Positions 11,109 through 22,617 of a stretch of 64,000 bases of DNA are shown in pieces (positions within the stretch are counted from its first letter, which is position 1; every line of letters starts with the position of its first letter). Source of the stretch: Globodera rostochiensis. Lineage: Eukaryota; Nematoda; Chromadorea; Rhabditida; Heteroderidae. The notes below the pieces were generated by a model. That model was given only the letters and a program-made list of their open reading frames with translations. It did no database searches and had not been told where the DNA came from. A program made the position numbers and the translations under genes. The DNA is taken from the NCBI GenBank assembly GCA_018350325.1, contig JAEVLN010000035.1, positions 433,695 through 497,694 of the forward strand. The letters are read 5' to 3'.

Positions 11109-13232
11109 TAAAAAAATGAACGACTGCGCATAATAAAATCTAAAGATTAATAATATTATTTAACATTTGTTTAAATACATATATGCCTAAATGCTTTCGC
11201 AATCAATCGAAAATTCGACAAAAGTAGTTTTGAGACGTGTAAAGTTTAAAACTATTGCAATGCTCAACAGCGCATATCTTGTCATGACCTTTCTCGTTTT
11301 AATCGCAAATTACTTTTGTGATAATTTTATTTAATTTTGGAATTCTATTTTTTGTATCGATCCCACGCAACATTATACACACATACAATAAATGTAGTCG
11401 TTTCGACAAAACTTGGTGCCGTTCTGCAAAAGACAATAAACAAATTAAATAATAATTATTAACGACTGCCCGACTTTAATTTTTAATTCAAGTTCAACGA
11501 GCAGGCTTGAATCAGAGATTCACTTGAGGTATGCGAGAGTCTGACTGACGTCGTACTGGACAGCAAGATCTTGTACATTTTGATGCTCCATACATAATTA
11601 TTCATTTTAACTTAAGCGTTTGACTAAAAAAACTTTATATTACTTATAATTAATAAGCAAAAATCGAAAAATATCATATAAAAAGTCTACTTCAAAACAT
11701 CCATCACAAATATAAATAATTAATTATATGCCACACATTGCTACTTTTGTGAATGGGGTTCTAACAACCAAATAATTCAAAAAACCACTCAAACGAAATA
11801 CATTGATATACACAATATAATTAAATCAATAATTATCATTATGTGTTCCGACTACCATTCGCCATGGTTGGACGAATCTGACGCATGAGCGGGCATTGAG
11901 TTGCCACTGTTTATAAGGGAAATGAAAAAGTTATTCAAGATTAGCATAATAATAAATATACCACCGTTAATCGCAATTATTTTACAATTAAAAAATGGAG
12001 TTTACATAATAACAATAAAAAACAAGAACCATTTAACTAGAATATTATAATCTAGCTATTCTGTGTATTCTTGTTGCAATAAAAATTTTGAATGCTTAGG
12101 ACTCTGAATATCAAATATGCGCAATTATAAAATTTATTCTAAAAACAAAAAAATAAAATAAAAACTAAATTAAAATAATACATACTTTTGAAATAATATT
12201 AATTCAATAAGGGTTCAAATTATATTCTTGATGTAAAAAACAGTTAAAAACTTAATATATAAGATAAAGTCAACATTAAATCAATCAAATCCCCCATCAT
12301 CAATTTTTTAAACAAACTAGAGAATTGAAAAATTCCATAAAAAGTAAAATGAACTTTAAAAAAATTAATGTGATCTACGTAAAAAAGTTAAAGCAAACCT
12401 ACCTTGTTAAGTTGTTTTTCCTCTGAGTATCTTCAAAAATCTTGTCAGTCAAAATGCATTTGTGACAGTCGTGTAAAAAAAGACTCATTGCGAAATTGTT
12501 AAAATAAATAAACTATCAAGAATTAATCATAAAATAATGAACCTTTGAATTCGATTAAAAATAAATATATTGAAATTTCCAAATTATGCCCTTTTAAATA
12601 AAATTAATTTACAAATAAGTATACTTTGCATGTTAACGAACAATGCATCAAAATATAAATCAAAATTTTATCTGCTCGTAGTTTTAGATGAATAGTAATT
12701 TACATTTTGCAGAACGCGTTTCTTTTTTGGTGTTCTACTTAAGTATGTTAAAAAAATAGAGATTTTCATAAACCCCATTTATAATTTAAATAAAAAATCA
12801 TAAAATATTGTTGATAAACGCCAATTGAATAATTGGATTACAAATTAAATATTAATTTTCTACAGTAAAATGACTAATTTCAGTTATGATTGAGAAAGCA
12901 AAATCAAGCTTTAGCGTAATGCATGGAACTTTGCAAAAACTTAATTTATTAAAAAGGTAAAATTGAAACAATTTTGAAAAATACAAAGTTGAAAAATAAA
13001 AAAATAATTAAAACGCAAATAGTTGCTTGCTTTTGGAACAAAGAAACTGGGGTACTATTTAAGTCAAAAACCTATAAGAAAATAAAAACTGTTAATATAC
13101 CCTCTGTAATTAAAAAAGAAACTAATCATCCTGGCATAAGAAATTTTACATTAACTGTCTTAGTTCATATTTGGTAAGAAATACTAATTCAAAAATCTGA
13201 TTAATGATTGTGACAAACTAAATTTATAACTG
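11109..13232. other. AT-rich intergenic stretch
   Basis: AT-rich. At 12711-12742 a TTTTGCAG acceptor and a GTATGTT donor bracket a 31-bp segment, which could be a micro-exon but has no context. The frame at 12974-13177 is K/I/T-rich and looks compositional. No repeat family was recognised. Confidence 0.45.
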
Positions 13233-13448
13233 ACGAGGGGAACATCCCTTACTGTGACCACTCAGATCACTTCCAAACCATGCCTGTCGTGTAGAGCACC
13301 ATCGATTTACTCTTGTAAATTTCGACCCTTCACTGTGTGGGCGGGGAAAAAAAGCTGAAAATTTACAAGAGTAAATCGATGGTGCTCTACACGATAGGCA
13401 TAGTTTAAAAGTGATCTGAGTGGTCACAGTAAGGGATGTTCCCCTCGT
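13233..13448. repeat. 216-bp foldback (long inverted repeat)
   Basis: The left arm (13233-13322) and right arm (about 13359-13448) are reverse complements over about 90 bp with about four mismatches, all transitions. They are separated by a 36-bp spacer containing CACTGTGTGGGCGGGG. The outermost sequence is ACGAGGGGAACATCCC on the left and its complement on the right. Any transcript would form a long double-stranded hairpin. It may be a MITE-like foldback element or a hairpin small-RNA source. No clear target duplication flanks it (TATAACTG against GAGATGTG). The 81-residue frame crossing it on the minus strand is produced by the palindrome. Confidence 0.85.
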
Positions 13449-16052
13449 GAGATGTGAGACATAATTCAAGCCTATAATAAATATAAATTTATGGAATTAA
13501 AAAATATAATTATCTAAAATAAAACGAGTATATAATATATTTATAATAAAAAGAATGAATGCAGAAAATTTTTTCCGAAATTATAAAAAAAACTAATAAA
13601 AATGTGTCCCAACCTCTATACCAAACATATACGATCTGCAAAAATCAAATTATTTATGGTTGAATTAATAATAAATAAATTCAAAGAAGGTTTTACAAAT
13701 AAAAATTGGTAAAAAAAAAATCAAAACAAAATTTTTTTGAAACTATCTTTTTTGTATGTTTAAAATCAATTTGGCAAGCGGTCATTGTTCCAGCCAGATG
13801 GGTCTGCAATCGAGATAGCTAAAATATTTGTTCAAAAATAAAATCTGTTACGGTAAAACACAAAAATAAATTTTATAAATTCAAAAAATGATAACATAAA
13901 GCTGTTTCCTTTAAAAATTTAATGTGAGTAAAAGATTGTGCTTTGTCAAGGCTTTCTAGGGAATTACCAATTCTGTTTTTATATTGTTAAGATTTAGGTC
14001 AAATTTTTTGATCAAATTTATGCTTATTTTTTGATAAATAAATTGTTCGCTTAACATTGTTTGTTTATAGTCACAGTAATAGCTGTTTTTTCATGGCAGT
14101 TAAGTTTGAGATTATTCTTAGTAACTTTTTAATAAATGCAATTTTTATATATAGTAATTTCACTTTTTGCTTAAAAGTTTTAAATTTTACATATAATTTA
14201 AACAAATATTATTATTGAGAGTTATTAAAAATTAAAACTAATATTGCTTCACTTGCTTTAAGTTTAAATTCAGTATAATAAAGTATTGTGAAATTTTGTG
14301 TTACTCACGTTTTAAATAAATTTCTATTGCATTAAGAAAATAAAAGTTCTTAATATTTTTGTTTTAAGTTTATAATCCATGTCTTATTTACTGTGCAGAT
14401 TTATCAGACTCAGAGCATCTAAATTATTTTCATGCTAATTGTTGTGATAATCATAAATAAATTAATAATTATTCAATCCACAAAATATAAAATAGTAATA
14501 GCTTCATCATAGATTAACGAGAACTACATAAAGTTACTATTCTACACTGGGCAGCGACCAAAAGCTGCCCATAAAATAAGCGTGGAGCAGTAGCAATGAC
14601 GATTATCTTAAAAGAAGCCACATTTATTTTTTAAAAAACGAAAAAAAAATAGTTGATCGCCTAATTTTATTAATTTTATTTGATCATCGTGTAAATTAAA
14701 CAATTTATAAATTCATTCAATCATTTCATTATTATATATATTATTCTATAATTTGCAATATAGATTAATTATTGTTTAATTTGGGTAAATTTGTATGAAT
14801 TATGTTTAAACAAATTAATAGTTTTTTGATTATCTTTTATCTGTTTATCATTGTTTAGTTAGTCAAATTAAATATGTTATTTTGTAACTAACTTTTGTAG
14901 AATTAAATCTATTCACTTTTTTTTAATAATTAAAATTAAATATAATAATATGCAACAATGTTGAATACCATATTAATTTCATTATATTCTGCTAATAGTT
15001 TAAATATTTTAAAATAAAATTATTGTTTTTTAAATATTTGTAATATTTTATTTACGAATTAATGTAATGATATATAAGCATTTTAATATATATGAGAAAT
15101 TTATTAAAAATTTAATTTTTATTTAATCATGTTTGGCGTAAATCGGTTAATCTTTAAATGGTGCAATATTTTTGTTAATAATTAAAATCTAGATGTTTTC
15201 GTGATGCACTTAAATCAGTTAATCCATTTTTTGTTGGTAATTATTTGGATTCATATTTTTTAAAAACTTTTTTTTAATTTGGTTGAGGTGCTTATATGGC
15301 GTGAAGAGTGTAATTTCTGGGTGTATGATGTGCTGAAAACGGATTTTTTTCAAAAGAGTGCTTTTGGTTTAGTTTAATTACTGATTTAATAGTTGGCTTT
15401 AACTTGCAGATTAAATTCCGAAATTTGATATTTATTATTTTGCATATTTTTCGCTAATCCCTTATTTTTTGTTTACTACATTTTTTTTAATTCACAGGTG
15501 ACAGTTTAAAATCTCTCTGGATATTTTTTTCTCAATAATTCTTTTTGATTTGGGGATTTTTTTAGTTATCTATTTGTTAATTTTATGGGCTTCTCTTTTT
15601 ATATTTTAAATGTTTGACACAATTAATCAATCGTTGAATTGCATTTGCTTTCAGACTCATTGCATTTTTATAGCTTAAATAATTTTAGCTAAAGAATAAT
15701 GTTTTTTTAATTAAATTTTTGCAGGGTTTGCAGGAGCTGCGTTTCGCTTACAATATACCGTAATTTATACAAAGAATTATTCACTTTGAAATTAACTTAT
15801 AATTAGAAAAATCTTTAAATTTAAGTAAACTTATACAAATTATTTTAAGATCGATTTTTATATTTTATATTATAGTTTAAGGTAATTTATTAAAATTTGT
15901 AAAAACTTATTCATTTGCTATAAATAATAATCAACTTAATTATCAAATTTTTTTGTTAAATGGTTTATTTAATATTTATTTCCCAATGCTACCAAATGCT
16001 TAAACTATTTACATTTGCTAATCTATCGGATAGTAAATAGGCATTAATTAAA
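13449..16052. other. AT-rich intergenic stretch
   Basis: AT-rich. It contains one perfect 8-bp hairpin at 14548-14571 (TGGGCAGC, loop GACCAAAA, GCTGCCCA). Coding-like patches occur near 15285-15390 and after an acceptor at 15725 (TTTTTGCAG/GGTTTGCAGG), which could be exons of an unrecognised gene on the plus strand. I cannot link them into a model. Confidence 0.4.
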
Positions 16053-16059
16053 TAAATTT

Positions 16060-16140
16060 TATAAGATCAAGGACAGGTCCTGTGACCTTGTGGAATCAGG
16101 TTGTTACACCCGACGGGGTGGAGCGGTGAAGCGGTGACGA
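16060..16140. other. GC-richer island with near-perfect palindrome
   Basis: AAGGACAGG and CCTGTGACCTT form a palindrome with almost no loop and a two-base bulge, at about 16067-16091. It is followed by a repeated AGCGGTGA word. One plus-strand frame is open through the island (IKDRSCDLVESGCYTRRGG) but has no start codon. It may be an exon or a transposon end; the evidence does not decide. Confidence 0.3.
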
Positions 16141-16740
16141 TCTATACCCAAAAGTAAAATTTAGGGATTTCTATACATTTGCATATATCCAATAAATAAA
16201 CCAAAGATTATAAATTTAAATTCATAACCCAGGATAATTTTAATTAAATTAGAAAAATTCCTATTCACGTTATAAATATTAATTTAAAAAAACTAAATTA
16301 TTAAATAAATTTAATAAATAATTATGTACTTTTGTGATTTTGGTCACGGCGACCGAACAAAACAAATCGCGAGCATAAAGCACTGAAAAGTATGGTTTAT
16401 CGATGACTTAAAAAATTGGCGTAAATAATTTAAGTGAAATAAAGATATAATTAGAAATACTCAAATAAATAAATTAGATAATTAAAAGTTTTGGCAAATA
16501 ATAATTATTTCAAGCAAGTTGATGAATTAATGACAAAATGGTTAGCTATATATTTATATAAAAATCAAATCATGCAATAACAACAACATTTATGGCGTTT
16601 AATGTCTATTGAGTATTTGAATAAAAAATGGGGTTTGAATTTTATTAACCGCGGATTAAAGAATTGGAAAAAAAAAAGAAACTAAAAAAAATAGAAAAAT
16701 TGGGTTAATCACCCAGTGATATTTAGATTCCAATGACCAT

Positions 16741-17092
16741 TAGAAGTGCTCGGGAATTCAAATTTACCGAGAACCAAGACTCGAGATCGAGAGCAAAAAA
16801 TGACACCGAGAACGAAATCCAAAAAAAAACCGAGAAATTTCTCGACCCGAGAACCGAGACTTTTTTGAAAAATTTTTTGCAATTCACTAAAAATGTTTTT
16901 TAAGCTCCAAAAATTATCAATAAATAATTTTACACTCAGGGGTGTTAACTATCCTTATTTATAAGATTTGACCTTATTTGGAGGGTCCTAACCTTATAAA
17001 TTAAAAATGGCTTTATTTGTAAGATTTGTCTTTATTTGATGCCTCCGTCCTTATTTTGTCCTTATAAATAGGCAAAATAAAAAGCATCCCTA
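16741..17092. mobile_element. hAT-like non-autonomous element, 352 bp
   Basis: The element starts TAGAAGTGCTC and ends GCATCCCTA, whose complement is TAGGGATGC, so the ends share TAG-NNN-TGCT. Identical ATGACCAT lies on both sides (16733-16740 and 17093-17100). The match extends to nine bases if the A at the right edge is counted. This is mixed-composition sequence, so the duplication is unlikely to be chance. Inside are two low-complexity blocks: CGAGA/CCGAGAAC words (16768-16862) and CTTATTT/AAATAAGG words (16955-17080). A second possible end, CAGGGGTGTTAAC, at 16937 suggests one element nested in or joined to another. No coding capacity. Confidence 0.7.
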
Positions 17093-17100
17093 ATGACCAT

Positions 17101-20100
17101 CTGAGCAATATGACAAAAAATAAACAGGCAAACAAAGAAATCATCAAAATTAAAAACTATTCTAATTAAGTTAAGATTTTATCAATTAAAGAAATATTTA
17201 TTAAATATAAAGTTACGCACGAAATCTTGGATTAATAACAATTAAAAGCCAACATAAAAAATAATAAATACAAAAGAAATAACTGATTTTCAAAATTAAC
17301 CGCAACAATACATACATTACTTTATTTTTACATATTAAATATTATTATTCTCTGTGTTATACTTTAAAACTTTTTTAAACATCTAGACTTAAATGCAAAC
17401 ATTATTATTTTATTATTTGACTCTTAGCCTCAACAATAAAATTTTATTAAAAATAAATATAAATAATGCAACGCCGCTTTAGTGACAATATGAAAAGTTG
17501 GTTTTTATTTTCGATACTGAATTGGTATTTTAAAATTTTTTTATATTTGAAAAAATATTTTGCTAAACGAATTAACTGAAATTACTATTATTTTGTTTAT
17601 TTATTTGCGTTTATAAATTAAATTCAATTTTTATCAAGTTATTAAAATGTCAATATTCTTCTTCCACTTTATTTTTTTAAATATAAAAAGGAACATTCTG
17701 ATTAATTCAGCTGTTTTTTTTAAACTATATTAATACTTTATTTTTTTGCTAAATTATTATTAAATTTTGTGTTGCTTTTAAATTAATTTTAATTTATACC
17801 TTAAATTTTGTATTTAATTTAATGAAAAGTGCAAATGCGGCAACGCAACAGTAAACTGGTCATTAGATAGTCTTTATCGTGAAAAATGTTGAGCTTTTAT
17901 ATTACATTAACTAAATTTGTTTTACTTTTTCTCAGAAAAGATTATTATTTAAGTCAATAATTTATATTCCTCGAGCATAATCCTCTATTATTATTTTTCA
18001 ATATGATTACAACGTTTTGAGAGTGATGTTTAATTTTTGGTTGTGACAACAATTTATAGATAATAAAAATAATAGGCCAACGGACGAATGCAAAAAATTT
18101 CTATTTACAGTATTTTCGACGTGACGATAGCCCAATTTTTTTTTATTAATTATTAATTAACGTAAAGATAAAGAACGTTCTTATGCGTTCCGTTCGTGTC
18201 AATTTATATCAATTCTAACAAATAGATAATGATCAGTTGATGGCATTTTTAATTTTCTGGTAATATTTTATTTATCACACTTTAGTTATTTATTTATATT
18301 TGTCATTTTTCATTTATTTTATTTGTCCTTTATAAAAATTAATTTTTGTTAGAGAAGATTATTTCATATTGCTCTAGTTTCATATTTTACTATGTTTAAT
18401 TTGATTTGTTTTCCTTTTGATTTATTCGCTTGTTAGCTTTTAGTTCTTGTTCTTATTATTTTTATTTTCAAATATTTTGCACCACATAACTTACGCGTTT
18501 TCACCGCTTGGGTCTCAGCCGCGTTGTTGTGACTTTTTAAAACACGACTTGAAAAACTTTTTTGTTGTTTGACAGAAGGATTAGTTGGTTGTTATTTTCC
18601 ATTTTTTCTAGCAGTTTTGTTTATTAGTCTTTTTATAGCTTTTTACTTATTTTTTGTTGATTAACAATATAAAATTATCACTTCAAAATGCACAATTTTG
18701 ACAAGATAGTTTTTTAATACTTTGATTTGAGTATTTTTTTTATATTCTGAATTAATTCAATTTTATCGAAAACTTTATTTACAAATATTTAAACGTAATT
18801 AAACATAATCAAATTTGTCAAGTATTTTCAATAGAAGTATAAAATATTTAATTATTTTAAATATTCGGTTAATGTGACCCTTTTTAACAATGAAACATAA
18901 TAATTTATAACTTAAATTTGTCAACCACTTTATCAAATCTTATAAAAATGAAAATCAGATAGACAGAAACGCAAAAATAACAAAAACTTTTAAATGTGTT
19001 GCAATAATAAATTGGAGAAAATTCTTGCAAAAGCATCAATTATTGGGATTTAAATATTATATAATAAAAATGTTGTAAATAAATTTTAAATAATAAATGG
19101 TTGCAAAAGACAGAAAAACAAAATGAAAATTAAGCACAAAAACAGAATAAATAAGTGGTTATTTGGTCAAATAAATTAATAAAAATCATTTGGTCCATTA
19201 CAGTTTAATTACTAAAACTAATGAATGATAAACAAAAAATTTTGTAAATTAAAATATAAATTGATATATTATAATTTTTCAATAATTATTCACCATTTAT
19301 ATTTTAAGTAAAGAAATTTATTAATTTAAAACTTATTTAGTTGCAGGTTTATAGTAGAGTAGTATATTTATTTTTTTGACAAAGTATTTTTTACTTTATT
19401 TGATAATTAAACCTCAGTTCCACTAGCTTGATTTGTCCACCGAATAAATGAACTTAGCTGTCTGGGTTTATGTTTTTCCTTAATAGAAGTTCTGAACAAC
19501 AGATCAGCTGTTTCTTTTACAAATGGAAAACAAACTTCTTAATCTTGCTACTTTTCACTTTTATTTCTGTATAATAATATATATTTATACAAATTCTTTC
19601 ATAAATTTTTTATTAATTTTTTGCGTCTCTGACCTTATTAAACAACTGTTAATTGCATTTTTAATTTATGGGTAAATTTAATATTTATTTCAATGAAAAC
19701 ATTTTTTTACATTATTGATTGGTATTTTATTTTCAAAATGTGAATACATTACATTATGAATATTTTTGGTTGAACTTAAATGATTAGGCTTTCGTGCAAT
19801 AAAATAATAAAAGTATATTTAGCAACAAACTATTTGTTTCGACGACTTCAGCAGAGATTTCCATGACCACAAGTAATAGCCATTAAATTCAAACTTTATT
19901 TTGTAAATTTATTATATTTAAAAATAGAGTTTTTTTCTTTATTTTATATGAACGTAAATATTATTGAGTCAAATTATGATAAACTGTTTCTAACTTTTTA
20001 TCTCCTGTGGTTATTCTCGGCCGGCCAATTATGTTGTTTGCATGCGGCTTTAATCATTCTGACGGTGATCGTTGCGGTGAGCCCCATTTACTTTAAACTT

Positions 20101-21383
20101 GCAGTTCGGTCTTTTTCTTTATTTCCAATCGGTTTTTAACTCTGAGATAACGAAAGTTTTTTATTTTGATACATTATTGTCTAAATGTTAGTATAATAAA
20201 TTAATTCTAATATTGTCCACGCGGTGGTGCATCTGGTTTGATGTTTCTTTCTGCCATGCTTTGTCAAAAATTTAAGTGCACCTTCCCCACAATTGGTCAG
20301 CCTTTTCTTTCCTCTGATATTGATAAAGTCTTAACTTTGAGAAAAATTAATTCGTAAGGAAAAATAAAAAAATTGAATAAACTTTATCAAATCAAATTAG
20401 ATTAATTAAAATATTGTCTATTTTTTTGTTAAGAACATCCAAAACAGCAGTATATAAAACCATTAAATTAAACTTAATATGACAAATTTTCAATACAATA
20501 TACAACAATAATTAAAAAATTATCGATAAAATATTAAACGCAAAATAAGTTAAATAATTAAATTAATTTAACAATAAACAAGCAGTAGCTAATTATAAAT
20601 AACCAAAAATATATAAGCGGATCTCTCAACTAACAAGGCACGTGTGTACATACGTCGAAGCAAAAGAATACATTTTTGTACGCTAGCAGGAGGAAGTACC
20701 TAGTCACTTTTAAACCATCTTTTGTAATTCCATAAAGATTGTATTATTAAAGATTTTGCAAAAAATTAAAACATATAAAACCGAGTTTAAAAACAATTAC
20801 ATTCTTTTTGAACAGAATCAAAACAAAATTGCATTTATTTAATGGCCGTTTAAAACGATTTTAATTAAATTCGTATGTGAATAACAAAACAAAGAATATG
20901 AAATTAAACAAAATAACAATCTTAAAAGCGTTCTTCGATAAACTATAATAAATTAATCAAAATTTATTATAAATTCTAGTTTTAATGTTGTATTAAGCAA
21001 ATTTCAACGTATTTTGGTTTATTCTTTGAAAGTCAAAAAATTTGTGATTTACAGAAACAATATATATTACGTAAATCATTAAACACATGAAAAACAAATG
21101 CATTTAAATAAAATGAATTTGAAAGAAGAAACTTGTCCAAAATAATAATGTTAATTAATAAACGGCAGCAAAATAACGCCGGAAATAAGGTTCAAAAGCC
21201 GGAATGCAATATGATCATGAAGATTATTGCGTTTATTACAGATAATTTTCAAAAAGCAAATAATAAATACAAAACTAAAAGATAATGAATAATAATCTCA
21301 TGGAGAAACCTCATTGATGGGGCGGGGCCATTTAACAATTAAATTTAGTAAATAAATTTATTTGGTTCTAATTAAAAAAATAT
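17101..21383. other. AT-rich stretch with small GC islands
   Basis: Mostly AT-rich filler. Islands at 20010-20100, 20207-20257 and 20640-20740 show open frames with natural residue mixes. An example is MLFACGFNHSDGDRCGEPHL at 20031 on the plus strand, which competes with a hydrophobic frame over the same bases (19948-20139). A 16-codon minus-strand ORF with ATG at 20257 reads MAERNIKPDAPPRGQY. All are too short to call without a search. No repeats were recognised. Confidence 0.35.
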
Positions 21384-21515
21384 ATGCAACACCTCCCCTA
21401 CCGAATCCGAACAAATTCGCTAAAGAAGCAAGCACTCGCCGTTATCAGGCGACGCGCTTTGACATCATTATTTAATAATGATTCTTTTTTAGAAAAAAAA
21501 ATTAATTTAAGATAA
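21384..21515 (+). CDS. Small hypothetical ORF, 43 residues
   Basis: ATG to TAA. The first 28 codons lie in an island of raised GC and read MQHLPYRIRTNSLKKQALAV followed by IRRRALTS. This is a basic, amphipathic sequence that looks like genuine protein. The last 14 codons are AT-rich (NNDSFLEKKINLR) and could be intron read-through, though no strong donor was found between. A second open patch lies about 50 bp downstream (21567-21641), and the spliced gene at 22387 begins 870 bp further on the same strand. No family is recognised. Confidence 0.3.
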   Translation: MQHLPYRIRTNSLKKQALAVIRRRALTSLFNNDSFLEKKINLR

Positions 21516-22386
21516 AAATAAAAGCTTAATTATAAATTGTAACTAATACAGACATCATTTTATTAAGTGTAATAAACGATTGAATTGTTCATCAGGAAGC
21601 AGCGGTTTATGCCACGAGCCGAGAATCATAGAGGAAATCAAAATTATTTATAAAATAAAAAAACATTAAAATTGCGCATAATTCTTAATTGATATGCAAG
21701 GTTTTCGTGTTGGTTAAAACTTGAAATACTAAAATTGTTAATTCATTTAATATGGTCTATTATAACAATCATAATTATTTTGATTTTAGTTATTTCATTT
21801 TTTCAATTTTTATGAGTGGGGAAATGTGACGAATTACGTGCGCAATTAAACTAATAAATGGTCAAACCCATATTTAAAATTATACAGCCTTAACTTAAGA
21901 ATGCAATCAAATTCTACACAAATAAATAACAAGCAAAAAACCATATATAAACAATCGAATTATTAATATAACTTTCTTTATAATTTGCTTCATTTGCGTT
22001 TAGAAGATTGAACAAAGTTTCAAAAAAAGTAAAAAACAAAGAGGCGAAACAATAAAATCTTTAAACGGAAAAGCGAAATTAATCATTACCCAGAATTAAC
22101 ACTTTATTTTAATATTTCTTCTCAATTAATAATTAAGTGGGAAAGCTTCTGGTATTTTTAAAAATAATTTATACCATCGATTTAATATCTAGTTTAAAAA
22201 ACAATAATAATTGCTTTTTTTGTTGCAAAAAAACAACAAATAAGCCCGAATTTTCTTTCCATAATGCAAAATTTTTTATATAAATAATTTCAAATATATC
22301 AAATATTTTTTATAAGTTGTAAAAAATGCCAAAGGTGGACTACTCCAAAAAACCAAAAAACCACACCTTTTATAACACAAATTAAA

Positions 22387-22617
22387 ATGATGGTTGCAAA
22401 AGAGGCGAGATCTCGACTGCAACGACGATGTAGACGCACCCGAGTATGTAACACAATTTCTTTAATTGGCTTACCGTATTTTCGTTTTCTTTAGAAAGAT
22501 GAAGTGCAGTTTGTCTGCATGATTCATCACATCCCGAATTTAACACCCAAATATTATTTTCAAAGCTATAAGCTTTTGACTGTCACCCCCAAACATATAT
22601 TAAAATATTTTAAATGA
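22387..22617 (+). CDS. Two-exon small gene, 59 residues, hypothetical
   Basis: Best gene model in the window. Exon 1 is 22387-22443 (19 codons) and exon 2 is 22495-22617 (40 codons plus TGA). The 51-bp intron starts GTATGTAAC and ends TTTTCTTTAG, is AT-rich like nematode introns, and joins the exons in phase 0 with no stop. The start is AAAATGATG, and either ATG could be used. Residues 3-19 are highly basic (VAKEARSRLQRRCRRTR). Exon 2 begins KDEVQFVCMIHHIPNLTPKY and ends YKLLTVTPKHILKYFK. There is no signal peptide or clear membrane segment. I do not recognise the family. Reading through the intron would stop exactly at its final TAG, giving a 35-residue product, so retention would act as a truncation switch. 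Confidence 0.5.

Noticed and set aside
13224..13469. 81-residue ORF on the minus strand
   Set aside because: It lies across the foldback, and its two halves are translations of complementary arms. It is a product of the palindrome.
20031..20096. 21-residue ORF near the GGCCGGCC palindrome
   Set aside because: Two overlapping frames both look plausible and neither has splice or length support.
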